Assembly: GCF_038007465.1 (NCBI RefSeq)
Contig: NZ_JBBOXF010000001.1
Span: forward strand, 1,995,001 to 2,059,000
DNA from: Sporosarcina sp. FSL K6-1508
GTDB lineage: Bacteria; Bacillota; Bacilli; Bacillales_A; Planococcaceae
Length of the DNA: 64,000 nt
Direction: 5' to 3'
The position numbers and the translations under genes were made by a program. Positions 55,750 to 62,638 of this stretch are shown here, piece by piece. A model generated the notes under the pieces. That model saw nothing but the letters and a program-made list of their open reading frames with translations, did no database searches and was not told the DNA's origin. The first letter of the stretch is position 1. Each line of letters starts with the position of its first letter.

Positions 55750-56130
55750 GGCGATTATATAATGGAGCTAAGCTATCATATAACCCTAGGTAGACCGATC
55801 ATATAACTCCGTTAAGCGATCATATAGAAGCGCCAACCGATCATATAGCCACGCGGACCGATCATATAGCCACGTGGACCGATCATATAGCCATGCGGAC
55901 CGATCATATAACCACGTGGACCGATCATATAGCCATGCGGACCGATCATATAACCACGTGGACCGATCACAAATAGCCACGCGGACCGATCATATAGCCA
56001 CGTGGACCGATCATATAGCCATGCGGACCGATCATATAACCACGTGGAGCGATCATATAGCCATGCGGACCGATCATATAACCACGCGTACCAATCATAA
56101 AACCACACCAACCGATCATATCACTGACAT
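55750..56130. repeat. 21-bp tandem repeat array
   Basis: About 16 clear units of the form accGATCATATA(g/a)CCA(c/t)G(c/t)GG, with further degenerate units at the left end. Most are exactly 21 bp. Alternating variants (agccatGCGG and aaccacGTGG) give a 42-bp higher-order period in part of the array. One unit near 55966 has two extra bases. It fills the gap between convergent genes. Because 21 is a multiple of three, long reading frames appear on both strands, but the odd unit shifts them. Confidence 0.95.
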
Positions 56131-56141
56131 ACATACCAAAT

Positions 56142-57170
56142 TCAACTAACGGTAATCCGCCCATTATCCGACTTCAATCGAATCGTATGTTCTCCGGCAC
56201 CGATGACCGTCCGTGAATTGCGGTCTCCAAAAATGTCGACTTTACCGTGGCCCGTCTTCGCATGAATGGAAACATTTTTAGGCTCAATACTAGATTGGAT
56301 AACGATGCTTCCGTTATCAGTTTGTAAATCGATATTACGATCCAGACTATCCGTCTGTAGTGTAATTCGTCCATTATCCGTACTGCCGACGATGGATCCG
56401 GATACATGCTCAAGCTCGATTCGACCGTTATCAGACTCAACTGCAATGCTGTCCGCATCGACATGACGCATTTCAATGCGCCCGTTATCAGTTTTTGTTC
56501 GTAAAAGATCGGCTTGCACCTTATCAATTTCGATTCGACCATTATCTGTTTCAGCAGTCAACGTCGTGGCAGCAATCTCTCTTAATTGGATCTTTCCGTT
56601 GTCGGTGTTCGCACCGATTTTTTTCCCGAGCAGTTTCTCCGCGGAAATTCTCCCATTATCCGTTTTCATCGCAATTGATTGGTATAACTTCGTTGGAATA
56701 AACACGTTTAGTGTCACCGCTTTCATATTAAAATTGAACATGAATAACCAGTGGCGTAAATTTTTAAGTCGAACGAACAACGTATCGCCTACAACTTCCG
56801 CAGTCAGTTGCAATTTTTCATTCGATCCAATCAATTCAACTGTCGTTATCGAATTATCAGAAGGTCTCACAAAAAGGGCACCATGCTGGACGTTGATATC
56901 GATAGTTGTAAATCGATCATCTTCGATTGTAATGACTTCATTCGAGGATTGCACATCCACTTCTTTATTCACAAATGAATAGGAAGTGAGCAATTCGTTA
57001 GCAATACTTTCGGGAGACCCGAGAGAAGTAGCAATCTCACTTTCTGATTTTCCATCCTCACGACCGTTAATAAAATACTCCTGAATATCTTTAATGATAT
57101 CGTTGCGTTCCTCAGCAGGTAGTTTTTTCAAAGCAGTTTCAAGTTCACCTATAAATTGATTTTCAGTCAT
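56142..57170 (-). CDS. HAAS-domain and DUF4097 beta-helix protein
   Basis: 342 residues. N-terminal HAAS/DUF1700-like helical domain at about 1-75 (ALKKLPAEERNDIIKDIQEY, IATSLGSPESIANELL). A DUF4097-type beta-helix follows, with eight regularly spaced x-S/T-DNG-R/K-I repeats (TDNGRIS, TDNGKIQ, TDNGRIE and so on). No signal or clear membrane segment is visible. GGAGGGTGTACGG fixes ATG 57170, inside the end of the PadR gene (8-base overlap). Such pairs are thought to be autoregulated; function is unknown. Confidence 0.85.
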   Translation of the reverse strand: MTENQFIGELETALKKLPAEERNDIIKDIQEYFINGREDGKSESEIATSLGSPESIANELLTSYSFVNKEVDVQSSNEVITIEDDRFTTIDINVQHGALFVRPSDNSITTVELIGSNEKLQLTAEVVGDTLFVRLKNLRHWLFMFNFNMKAVTLNVFIPTKLYQSIAMKTDNGRISAEKLLGKKIGANTDNGKIQLREIAATTLTAETDNGRIEIDKVQADLLRTKTDNGRIEMRHVDADSIAVESDNGRIELEHVSGSIVGSTDNGRITLQTDSLDRNIDLQTDNGSIVIQSSIEPKNVSIHAKTGHGKVDIFGDRNSRTVIGAGEHTIRLKSDNGRITVS

Positions 57171-57486
57171 TCCGTACACCCTCCTCGATTAATGTATTTA
57201 CACCATTCGTGAAATTCTTCCACTCCTCTAACTGCTCGTATAGATACTCGCGACCGGCATCCGTCAGTTTATAATATTTACGAGGAGGCCCTTCCGTTGA
57301 TTCCTGCAAATATGTCGTAAAATAACCTTCTTTTGTTAACCGCCGAAGTAAGGGATAAACCGATCCTTCGGAAATTGAAATTTGATCCGAAATTTTTTGC
57401 ACAAGTTCATAGCCGTACCGATCTTGCTTGTCGAGCAGGACAAGTACACATAAGTTCAGCACACCTTTTTTGAATTGTACATTCAT
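57163..57486 (-). CDS. PadR-family transcriptional regulator
   Basis: 107 residues, a short PadR winged helix: KGVLNLCVLVLLDKQDRYGYEL, ISEGSVYPLLRRLTKEGY, and PPRKYYKLTDAGREYL. AAAGGAG precedes the ATG. It is the first gene of an operon with the HAAS/DUF4097 gene. A palindrome over its own transcription start suggests autoregulation. PadR proteins often respond to envelope or phenolic stress, but the signal here is unknown. Confidence 0.93.
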   Translation of the reverse strand: MNVQFKKGVLNLCVLVLLDKQDRYGYELVQKISDQISISEGSVYPLLRRLTKEGYFTTYLQESTEGPPRKYYKLTDAGREYLYEQLEEWKNFTNGVNTLIEEGVRND

Positions 57487-57520
57487 GTAAGATAAACTCC
57501 TTTCACTATTAGTTAATGAA

Positions 57521-57583
57521 TAGTACTACCTTATGGAATGTACTAACTGACAATAATATAGCATATGGTATTGTTCATTGCAA
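57521..57583 (-). promoter_or_regulatory. Promoter and candidate PadR operator
   Basis: Minus strand: TTGCAA (57578-57583), 17-base spacer, TATATT (57555-57560). The inverted repeat TAGTAC-N13-GTACTA (57521-57545) covers the predicted transcription start, a repressor position. Confidence 0.65.
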
Positions 57584-57637
57584 GGTACTGTTCTAAAAAG
57601 AAAGTTATGATTACTATCAACTGATAGTAGTGAATAC

Positions 57638-57671
57638 AAAAAGACGCTGTAGGTAGTCACAGCGTCTTTTT
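57638..57671. terminator. Bidirectional terminator downstream of the endonuclease gene
   Basis: AAAAAGACGCTGT, 8-base loop, ACAGCGTCTTTTT: a 13-bp perfect stem with T-runs in both directions. Confidence 0.9.
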
Positions 57672-57734
57672 GTATCACAAACCCTCTTTTTAGAGATGTG
57701 AAAACACAAATCTCGAATTTTCAACACGACTGAT

Positions 57735-58643
57735 TCACTTTGTTAATCCCAATGTAAAGTCTATACGATCGGAAAACTGTGGAAAATCTATTAGGGGATT
57801 CCTATTTTTTTGAATGTCGAAAATAGCCTTGTTGCGGTGCTTTTCATAAGTCGATACTTTATAATCAGTATGCCATTTGAACAACAGCTCAAGCTCCTTA
57901 CTACTATAGCGACTGATTTCTTGAGGATATCTTAATATAAAATACAATGTCGCTCTGGCAACCTCGCCTTTACCGCTTTCAGGTTCAAACTTACTGTTTT
58001 CGTATTTTCCGCATTGCGTTTTGATTACCTTCGCCTTCATTTCAGGAGAATAGTCAACGAAATCATGATAAGGATGATTGGATCTCAATGAATTGCATTC
58101 TTTTTCACATGTAAAAAGATGATGTAAATCACCTCGCATCGGATTATGCTTGTCAAACCATGATTGTGGAACTACGTGCTCGCAATTATATATATGTTCG
58201 CTTTCAATGGTTGCTATCGCTTCTTGTATTTTAACCTCGTTTTTCGGGTTGCTTTTTAACAGTCTGTCATACGCTTCCTTTCTTTTTTGCTCTGTTTCGT
58301 AATCTTCTTTCATAACTTGCTCAGGGTTCTTTTCTTTTCCCGAGTATATGCTTTTTAAGTTCCCGCCAATCTGAAGGTCGACTATGGAATATAAATAGTT
58401 TCTAGTTTTGGAATTGTAAGCAAGACGATTTACATGTGTTTTAGTAACTAACTGATTCAATTGCATAAAAAGTTCATCTTTGCTCGATTCATTAAAATGA
58501 ATGGCCTCATAATAGTTTAAGATTATAAGCTGATCCTTTTCCCAGTCATAATACTTTTTTTCATCTTCTAGTCTTTCTTTATTAAATTCCAATTCTGCTA
58601 GTGATGTTTTTACACTTGTATTTTTTCTGATTAAGTATTCCAA
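57735..58643 (-). CDS. Endonuclease I-family nuclease without signal peptide
   Basis: 302 residues starting with TTG (AGGGAGGAACTATA upstream). The C-terminal half has the endonuclease I core: YNCEHVVPQSWF, GDLHHLFTCEKECNSLRSNH, and GKGEVARATLYFILRYP, as in B. subtilis Bsn/YurI. Catalytic His in CEHVVPQSW and metal ligands in DLHHLF/CNSLRSN are present. The N-terminal 120 residues are charged and helical, with no signal peptide. Known relatives are secreted, so an intracellular location would be unusual. Confidence 0.85.
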   Translation of the reverse strand: MEYLIRKNTSVKTSLAELEFNKERLEDEKKYYDWEKDQLIILNYYEAIHFNESSKDELFMQLNQLVTKTHVNRLAYNSKTRNYLYSIVDLQIGGNLKSIYSGKEKNPEQVMKEDYETEQKRKEAYDRLLKSNPKNEVKIQEAIATIESEHIYNCEHVVPQSWFDKHNPMRGDLHHLFTCEKECNSLRSNHPYHDFVDYSPEMKAKVIKTQCGKYENSKFEPESGKGEVARATLYFILRYPQEISRYSSKELELLFKWHTDYKVSTYEKHRNKAIFDIQKNRNPLIDFPQFSDRIDFTLGLTK

Positions 58644-58767
58644 TATAGTTCCTCCCTCTTGATTTCTTTTATAATTGCATTCGAGTATACGACTAAAGGT
58701 ATCGTGAAGAGAAAAAATATTTTAATTCGACATTTTCATTGTTCATTTTACTTAAATTCGGGTATTA

Positions 58768-58920
58768 TATAATAAGAAAGTAGCATACTGTAGGAAAGAC
58801 CGCCGGTGCTAGAACACCAAACGGTCCTACAATAGACGGTTTCCTGCTAGGGCAATCGCTATAAGAAGAAAATTAACTCACCCTCATAGTTTGTGAGCTC
58901 AAGGGTGGGTTATTTTTTTT
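58768..58920 (+). ncRNA. Putative antitoxin RNA of a type I toxin-antitoxin module
   Basis: From a TATAAT at 58768-58773 (weak -35) the + strand shows a long hairpin at 58790-58830 (GTAGGA/TCCTAC, ACCG/CGGT, GGTG/CACC). A terminator follows, AACTCACCCT/AGGGTGGGTT (58875-58911), with nine T residues. It overlaps the 3' end of the toxin gene on the other strand by at least 10 bases. Predicted from structure and context only. Confidence 0.65.
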
Positions 58921-59039
58921 TATCAAATGACAGCGTTACTATAATTAAGCTTGCAAAAGTACACGCAAACATCAACGCTTCAAAGACTGTCACAGACGCT
59001 CCCCTCCTTCCACCGAATCTGTGCTAACCACCCTTGAGC
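58897..59039. repeat. Inverted repeat flanking the toxin reading frame
   Basis: GCTCAAGGGTGGgTTA (58897-58912) and TAACCACCCTTGAGC (59025-59039) are complementary over 15 pairs with one bulge. In the toxin mRNA they are the 3' and 5' ends, so the message can close on itself around the ribosome-binding site. Confidence 0.85.
58910..58993 (-). CDS. Holin-like type I toxin peptide
   Basis: 27 residues starting with GTG: MTVFEALMFAC-TFASLIIVTL-SFDKKK. The MTVFEAL start, one membrane helix and Lys-rich end are the hallmark of the Hol_Tox/BsrG-like toxins of Bacillales, which insert into the membrane. AAGGAGGGG (59001-59009) lies seven bases before the GTG, a near-ideal ribosome-binding site. An extended -10 (TGATATAAT) on the minus strand at 59062-59067 can be its promoter. 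The 3' end is overlapped by an opposite transcript, the presumed antitoxin. Confidence 0.85.
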   Translation of the reverse strand: MTVFEALMFACTFASLIIVTLSFDKKK

Positions 59040-59069
59040 ACCCCTATTCTATTGTCCTATTATTATATC

Positions 59070-59419
59070 ATGCATAAGGTTAATCTGGGTTTATATTCCA
59101 CAAGAGCATGTTGGGAAAAAAACTACTTATTCGTAACCAAACTTTAGGATCACTTTTGTGCTGAAAATCTTAAAAAAAATCCTACAAACTATACTGTTAA
59201 AAAGTAATCATAACTGTTAGAATTATCGGACATATAGAAAGGCATCAATATAGCCGTTTAAGCTACATTCCTGAACAAGGGTTGCCAACTATTCCAGAAG
59301 ACCATCGATATTCTCTTTTGATTGACGGAAAAGGTTGATAAGTTTGCGTTTTTTCTCATTGGTCTCACTTATTTTATTAGTACTGTTGACACAACACAAT
59401 TAAAAAGGGAGGTAAAAAA
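59070..59419. other. Intergenic stretch before the intracellular protease gene
   Basis: The frame at about 59205-59340 encodes RIIGHIERHQYSRLSYIPEQ then GLPTIPEDHRYSLLIDGKG and stops; it lacks a start and is probably a gene remnant. TTGACA near 59388 has no matching -10. No further feature is seen. Confidence 0.4.
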
Positions 59420-60397
59420 ATGGAGCACTATGTTCGAGTAATGCCATACCAAGTGATTGAACAGGAAGCAGAGGTAAAAGAAGTGCCCGAGGGTGTTGAA
59501 TTGATACAGGCACCTAAGATCTGGAGCAAAACGAAGGGAAAAGGGATTACGGTAGCTGTCCTCGATACAGGTTGTGATAGTTCACATCCAGATTTACAAA
59601 AACAGATTATAGGCGGTCGGAATTTCACGGATGATGATGGAGGACATCCCGATATATTCAAGGATTATAATGGGCATGGAACTCATGTTGCAGGTACCAT
59701 TGCTGCCCAGGAAAATGATAATGGGGTAATCGGAGTGGCGCCTGAAGCAAGTTTGCTTATTATAAAGGTATTGAATAAAAATGGCTCCGGACAATATGAT
59801 TGGATCATCGATGGCATCAATTATGCTATTGAACAAAAAGTAGATATTATCTCCATGTCACTGGGAGGACCAACTGATATTCCAGAACTGTATCAAGCCG
59901 TCAAAAAGGCAATCGCTAACAATATCCTCGTAGTTTGTGCGGCGGGGAATGAAGGTGACAATAACGATTCAACTGATGAATTTGCTTTTCCGGGCAGTTA
60001 TAATGAAGTTATTAGTGTGGGGGCCATTAATTTTGAGCGACGCTCTTCGGAGTTTACCAATTCCCATAATGAAATCGATTTAGTTGCTCCGGGTGAAGGG
60101 ATTGTTTCTACTTATTTAAACGGGAAATATGCTACTTTAAGTGGGACTTCCATGGCTGCTCCCCATGTTTCTGGGGCGCTAGCTTTAATAAAAAATCTGG
60201 CAAACAGCAGTTTTGAACGGAAGCTTTCAGAGTCAGAACTTTACGCTCAACTAATTAAAAGGACTGTACCATTGGGTAATTCTGCAAAGCTCGAAGGAAA
60301 TGGGCTGATTTATTTAACCGTTCTCGACCATTTGGCCAAAGTATTTGATCAAGAAGTTAAAACAATGGTCATGAATAGGCAGGCAAGCTTCAGCTAA
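59420..60397 (+). CDS. Intracellular subtilisin-like serine protease (ISP)
   Basis: 325 residues. No signal peptide; the N-terminus carries the ISP-type inhibitory extension (VRVMPYQVIEQ, compare LIPY) instead of a secretory propeptide. Catalytic triad: Asp in AVLDTGCDSSHPDL, His in GHGTHVAGTIAA, Ser in LSGTSMAAPHVSGA; the oxyanion Asn is in CAAGNEGDN. ISPs degrade cytoplasmic proteins in stationary phase. AAAGGGAGG precedes the ATG. A terminator-like hairpin lies at 60484-60534. Confidence 0.93.
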   Translation: MEHYVRVMPYQVIEQEAEVKEVPEGVELIQAPKIWSKTKGKGITVAVLDTGCDSSHPDLQKQIIGGRNFTDDDGGHPDIFKDYNGHGTHVAGTIAAQENDNGVIGVAPEASLLIIKVLNKNGSGQYDWIIDGINYAIEQKVDIISMSLGGPTDIPELYQAVKKAIANNILVVCAAGNEGDNNDSTDEFAFPGSYNEVISVGAINFERRSSEFTNSHNEIDLVAPGEGIVSTYLNGKYATLSGTSMAAPHVSGALALIKNLANSSFERKLSESELYAQLIKRTVPLGNSAKLEGNGLIYLTVLDHLAKVFDQEVKTMVMNRQASFS

Positions 60398-60412
60398 AGG
60401 AGTCCCATTCAA

Positions 60413-60559
60413 TTGCGAACATATTATTTTGCACTAACAGTTTTAATCCTTTCAACCTTAGCTATAGAGTGTGGATTCCATAGTGGCGTTATCACGGCAG
60501 GTCCTCTAATGGGACACGCTCTTGATAACGCCTTTTTCATTTGTCAAACATCTTTTTAA
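60413..60559 (+). CDS. Possible small hydrophobic peptide after the protease gene
   Basis: A 48-codon frame starting with TTG 10 bases after AAAGGAG: RTYYFALTVLILSTLAIEC, then GFHSGVITAGPLMGHALDNAFF. The N-terminus looks like a signal or anchor. The terminator GGCGTTATC/GATAACGCC (60484-60534) lies inside the frame, which argues against it. Kept only because of the ribosome-binding site. Confidence 0.3.
   Translation: MRTYYFALTVLILSTLAIECGFHSGVITAGPLMGHALDNAFFICQTSF
60484..60540 (+). terminator. Terminator after the intracellular protease gene
   Basis: GGCGTTATC and GATAACGCC with a long loop that may fold further, followed by TTTTTC. Confidence 0.7.
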
Positions 60560-60599
60560 ATTTGAAATGAACGGGTTATTATGGAACGTCTTAGCTCAA

Positions 60600-61277
60600 T
60601 TAACTCAGGTGTTTTAAAGCTTCTCGCTTACTCAGAGGTTTTAGTGTATGTCCCTCAACAAATGACATCACGCCGTCTGGATTCGTTTTGGCATATTCCC
60701 GCAAGGCCCATCCAATCGCTTTCTGAATGAAAAATTCCTTTGAACTTGAATGTTGTTCAATAATCTCGAATAGCAGATCGGTATCCGTTTCTTGTTTGAA
60801 TTTCAGTTGATGAAGAATCGCAGATCGATTTGTCCACATATTGTCTGAAAGAGACCACTCCATCATGATTTTTTCGCCGTAACCGCGATCAAGTTTTACA
60901 ATATGACCTACAAAATGAGGTGCTATCGAATCCACACTATCCCACCACGATTTCGTTTCAATCAACTGAAGTAAAGTTGGAAAATCCTCTGTCGTTAAAT
61001 GCTTTTTCATCTTCTCGATCAACGCGATGGCCGCATATTGATACTCACGCTCTGGAAGATTATACAGTTTCCATACTTCATCAAAAAATTGTACAGGTTC
61101 AGGCAATGCATATTCTTTGAACTGCTCTTTTAGTAATTCCTTACGAAGTGGACTTTTGATGCCGAGAAAAGGGAAGTGGTTTTTTAGATAAGCCTTCATT
61201 GGTGCGGCAAGTTCCTTGTTTTGATTCGCTTCAAACTTTTCGATAATGCCTTGATAGTTCCATGCTTTTTTCAACAT
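60600..61277 (-). CDS. AlkD-like DNA alkylation repair glycosylase
   Basis: 225 residues. HEAT-like repeat glycosylase: KSPLRKELLKE, the active-site block ETKSWWDSVDSIAPH with Trp and Asp, and GWALREYAKTNPD with the second conserved Trp and Arg. B. cereus AlkD excises N3- and N7-alkylpurines without base flipping. AGGAGGTAAGT fixes ATG 61277; a 16-codon longer reading is not supported. Confidence 0.93.
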   Translation of the reverse strand: MLKKAWNYQGIIEKFEANQNKELAAPMKAYLKNHFPFLGIKSPLRKELLKEQFKEYALPEPVQFFDEVWKLYNLPEREYQYAAIALIEKMKKHLTTEDFPTLLQLIETKSWWDSVDSIAPHFVGHIVKLDRGYGEKIMMEWSLSDNMWTNRSAILHQLKFKQETDTDLLFEIIEQHSSSKEFFIQKAIGWALREYAKTNPDGVMSFVEGHTLKPLSKREALKHLS

Positions 61278-61496
61278 ACTTACCTCCTGAAGGGTTTGAT
61301 TAAGAAAAGTGTAACATACCTGCATGAATTAACTTTAATGTGTGGGGGGTACTCAGAGCAAGATATTTTCATTGTAATGGACGAAACCTTCCGATAACTT
61401 TTACGTATTACATGATAGAGTTAAAAGGAGACTGCTTGTTGTCAGAAAAGAGTTTTCAAACTTGGTGAAACTAACTAGATAAGGAAGTGAAGGGAA

Positions 61497-62420
61497 ATGT
61501 ACGTGCAAATACAGCCGCTACAAGAACAGATGGATGCTTGGATAAAAAACTTTGTTCCAGAGAAAGACTTGTTTTTTCTTGAAGAACCGGACTTGCTCTC
61601 ATTTAGGAGTGATTTACAAGGTACATTAGTTATGCCAAGAGATGAATTTTTCAACCACTCTTCTTATAATGGAATCCAATGGGTTAATAGTTATATGTAT
61701 TGGAATATTTCAAAGGATGCCCAATTTGTACTTGTTGCGCAGCCGGATTGGATAACGTCCTTGGCTATGTCAAAGAAAGAAAAATTATTCAAGATTCAAC
61801 GAAAATTGGGAAGGGGTTTAATCGGTCCACTTTCCTTTTTAAGCGAAATAACTGCATTTCCTGAGGAGTATATTTTCAATGTGAATGATGAACGGTTTGT
61901 TAGTATTCAAAAATCCATGTGGATGAAACTGCCGACTGCTTATCAAGAGGAAATAATGATTACATACGCAATACAGTACGATAAATGGACAGCGATGGCA
62001 CATCCTGCAAACATGCCTATCCATTTAAAGAAATATGCCAATACATTTTCCATGGAACCAGGTGCTAACTGTCTTGCTGCCACACTCTACGCAATTAGTG
62101 CGGATCCCGAAAAGGATGAGTGGAAGGTGCATGAATGGATTCACGATGGAACATTTGCTGAAGGATTAAAAAATGCAGGTTTTTCACCAACGGACGAGAA
62201 ATTCCAAATAGGTGATGTCGTAGCATGGGTGAATGAATCAGAAATCATTCAACACGCTGCTTATTGCATTGAAAACCAGTTGTTTTTCAATAAAAATGGG
62301 CAAACCTTTTTCAACCCATGGAAAATCGTTCATTGGGATGAATTAAAAGAAGAATGGAAGAGGTATATACCGAGGATTTACCGGAAGTCGTGCGGGAAAA
62401 GGAGTGATTCATTTGGATAA
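61497..62420 (+). CDS. Unknown protein with an NlpC/papain-like C-terminal region
   Basis: 307 residues, no signal peptide. The first 180 residues have no recognised motif (FRSDLQGTLVMPRDEFFNHSS, YMYWNISKDAQFVLVAQPDW). The last 120 resemble an NlpC/CHAP-like cysteine peptidase fold: Cys in GANCLAATLYAIS, a FQIGDVVAWV strand, and His in IIQHAAYCIENQLFFNK, followed by NPWKIVHWDEL. The Cys/His pair is suggestive only. AAGGAAGTGAAGGG precedes the ATG. A small membrane protein gene overlaps its end. Confidence 0.7.
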   Translation: MYVQIQPLQEQMDAWIKNFVPEKDLFFLEEPDLLSFRSDLQGTLVMPRDEFFNHSSYNGIQWVNSYMYWNISKDAQFVLVAQPDWITSLAMSKKEKLFKIQRKLGRGLIGPLSFLSEITAFPEEYIFNVNDERFVSIQKSMWMKLPTAYQEEIMITYAIQYDKWTAMAHPANMPIHLKKYANTFSMEPGANCLAATLYAISADPEKDEWKVHEWIHDGTFAEGLKNAGFSPTDEKFQIGDVVAWVNESEIIQHAAYCIENQLFFNKNGQTFFNPWKIVHWDELKEEWKRYIPRIYRKSCGKRSDSFG

Positions 62421-62568
62421 TGGCTATTTCGTTGGATGGGGAACACTTGCATTGATCAACGCGGGTCTGGCACAAGGGAAAAATAGAAGCGGGTTAAATT
62501 GGTTTCTCCTATCTTTAGTGTTGGGACCATTTGCAACTCTCTGCCTAGTGCTTTTCGAAAAAAGATAA
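62413..62568 (+). CDS. Small membrane protein coupled to the preceding gene
   Basis: 51 residues with TTG start; AAAGGAGTGATTCAT precedes it. One hydrophobic hairpin or two short helices: FVGWGTLALINAGLAQGKNR, SGLNWFLLSLVLGPFATLC, LVLFEKR. The Gly-Lys-Asn-Arg-Ser turn followed by W-F-L-LSL-LGP is seen in many tiny bacterial membrane proteins. It overlaps the preceding stop by 8 bases, so the two are probably made together. Confidence 0.7.
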   Translation: MDNGYFVGWGTLALINAGLAQGKNRSGLNWFLLSLVLGPFATLCLVLFEKR

Positions 62569-62638
62569 TTCGTTGAAGTTGGACAACTTGTGATAAACTA
62601 TTTTAGAAGTCGAAATAATTTATCCAGGGGGAAACTAT

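Noticed and set aside
55750..56130. CRISPR array
   Set aside because: The 21-bp units are contiguous with no unique spacers and no cas genes nearby.
55786..56149. Long frames encoding repeated YDRSTWL, GPHGYMI or DHIAMRT heptapeptides
   Set aside because: They arise from the 21-bp repeat on both strands, are shifted by the one 23-bp unit, and have no ribosome-binding sites.
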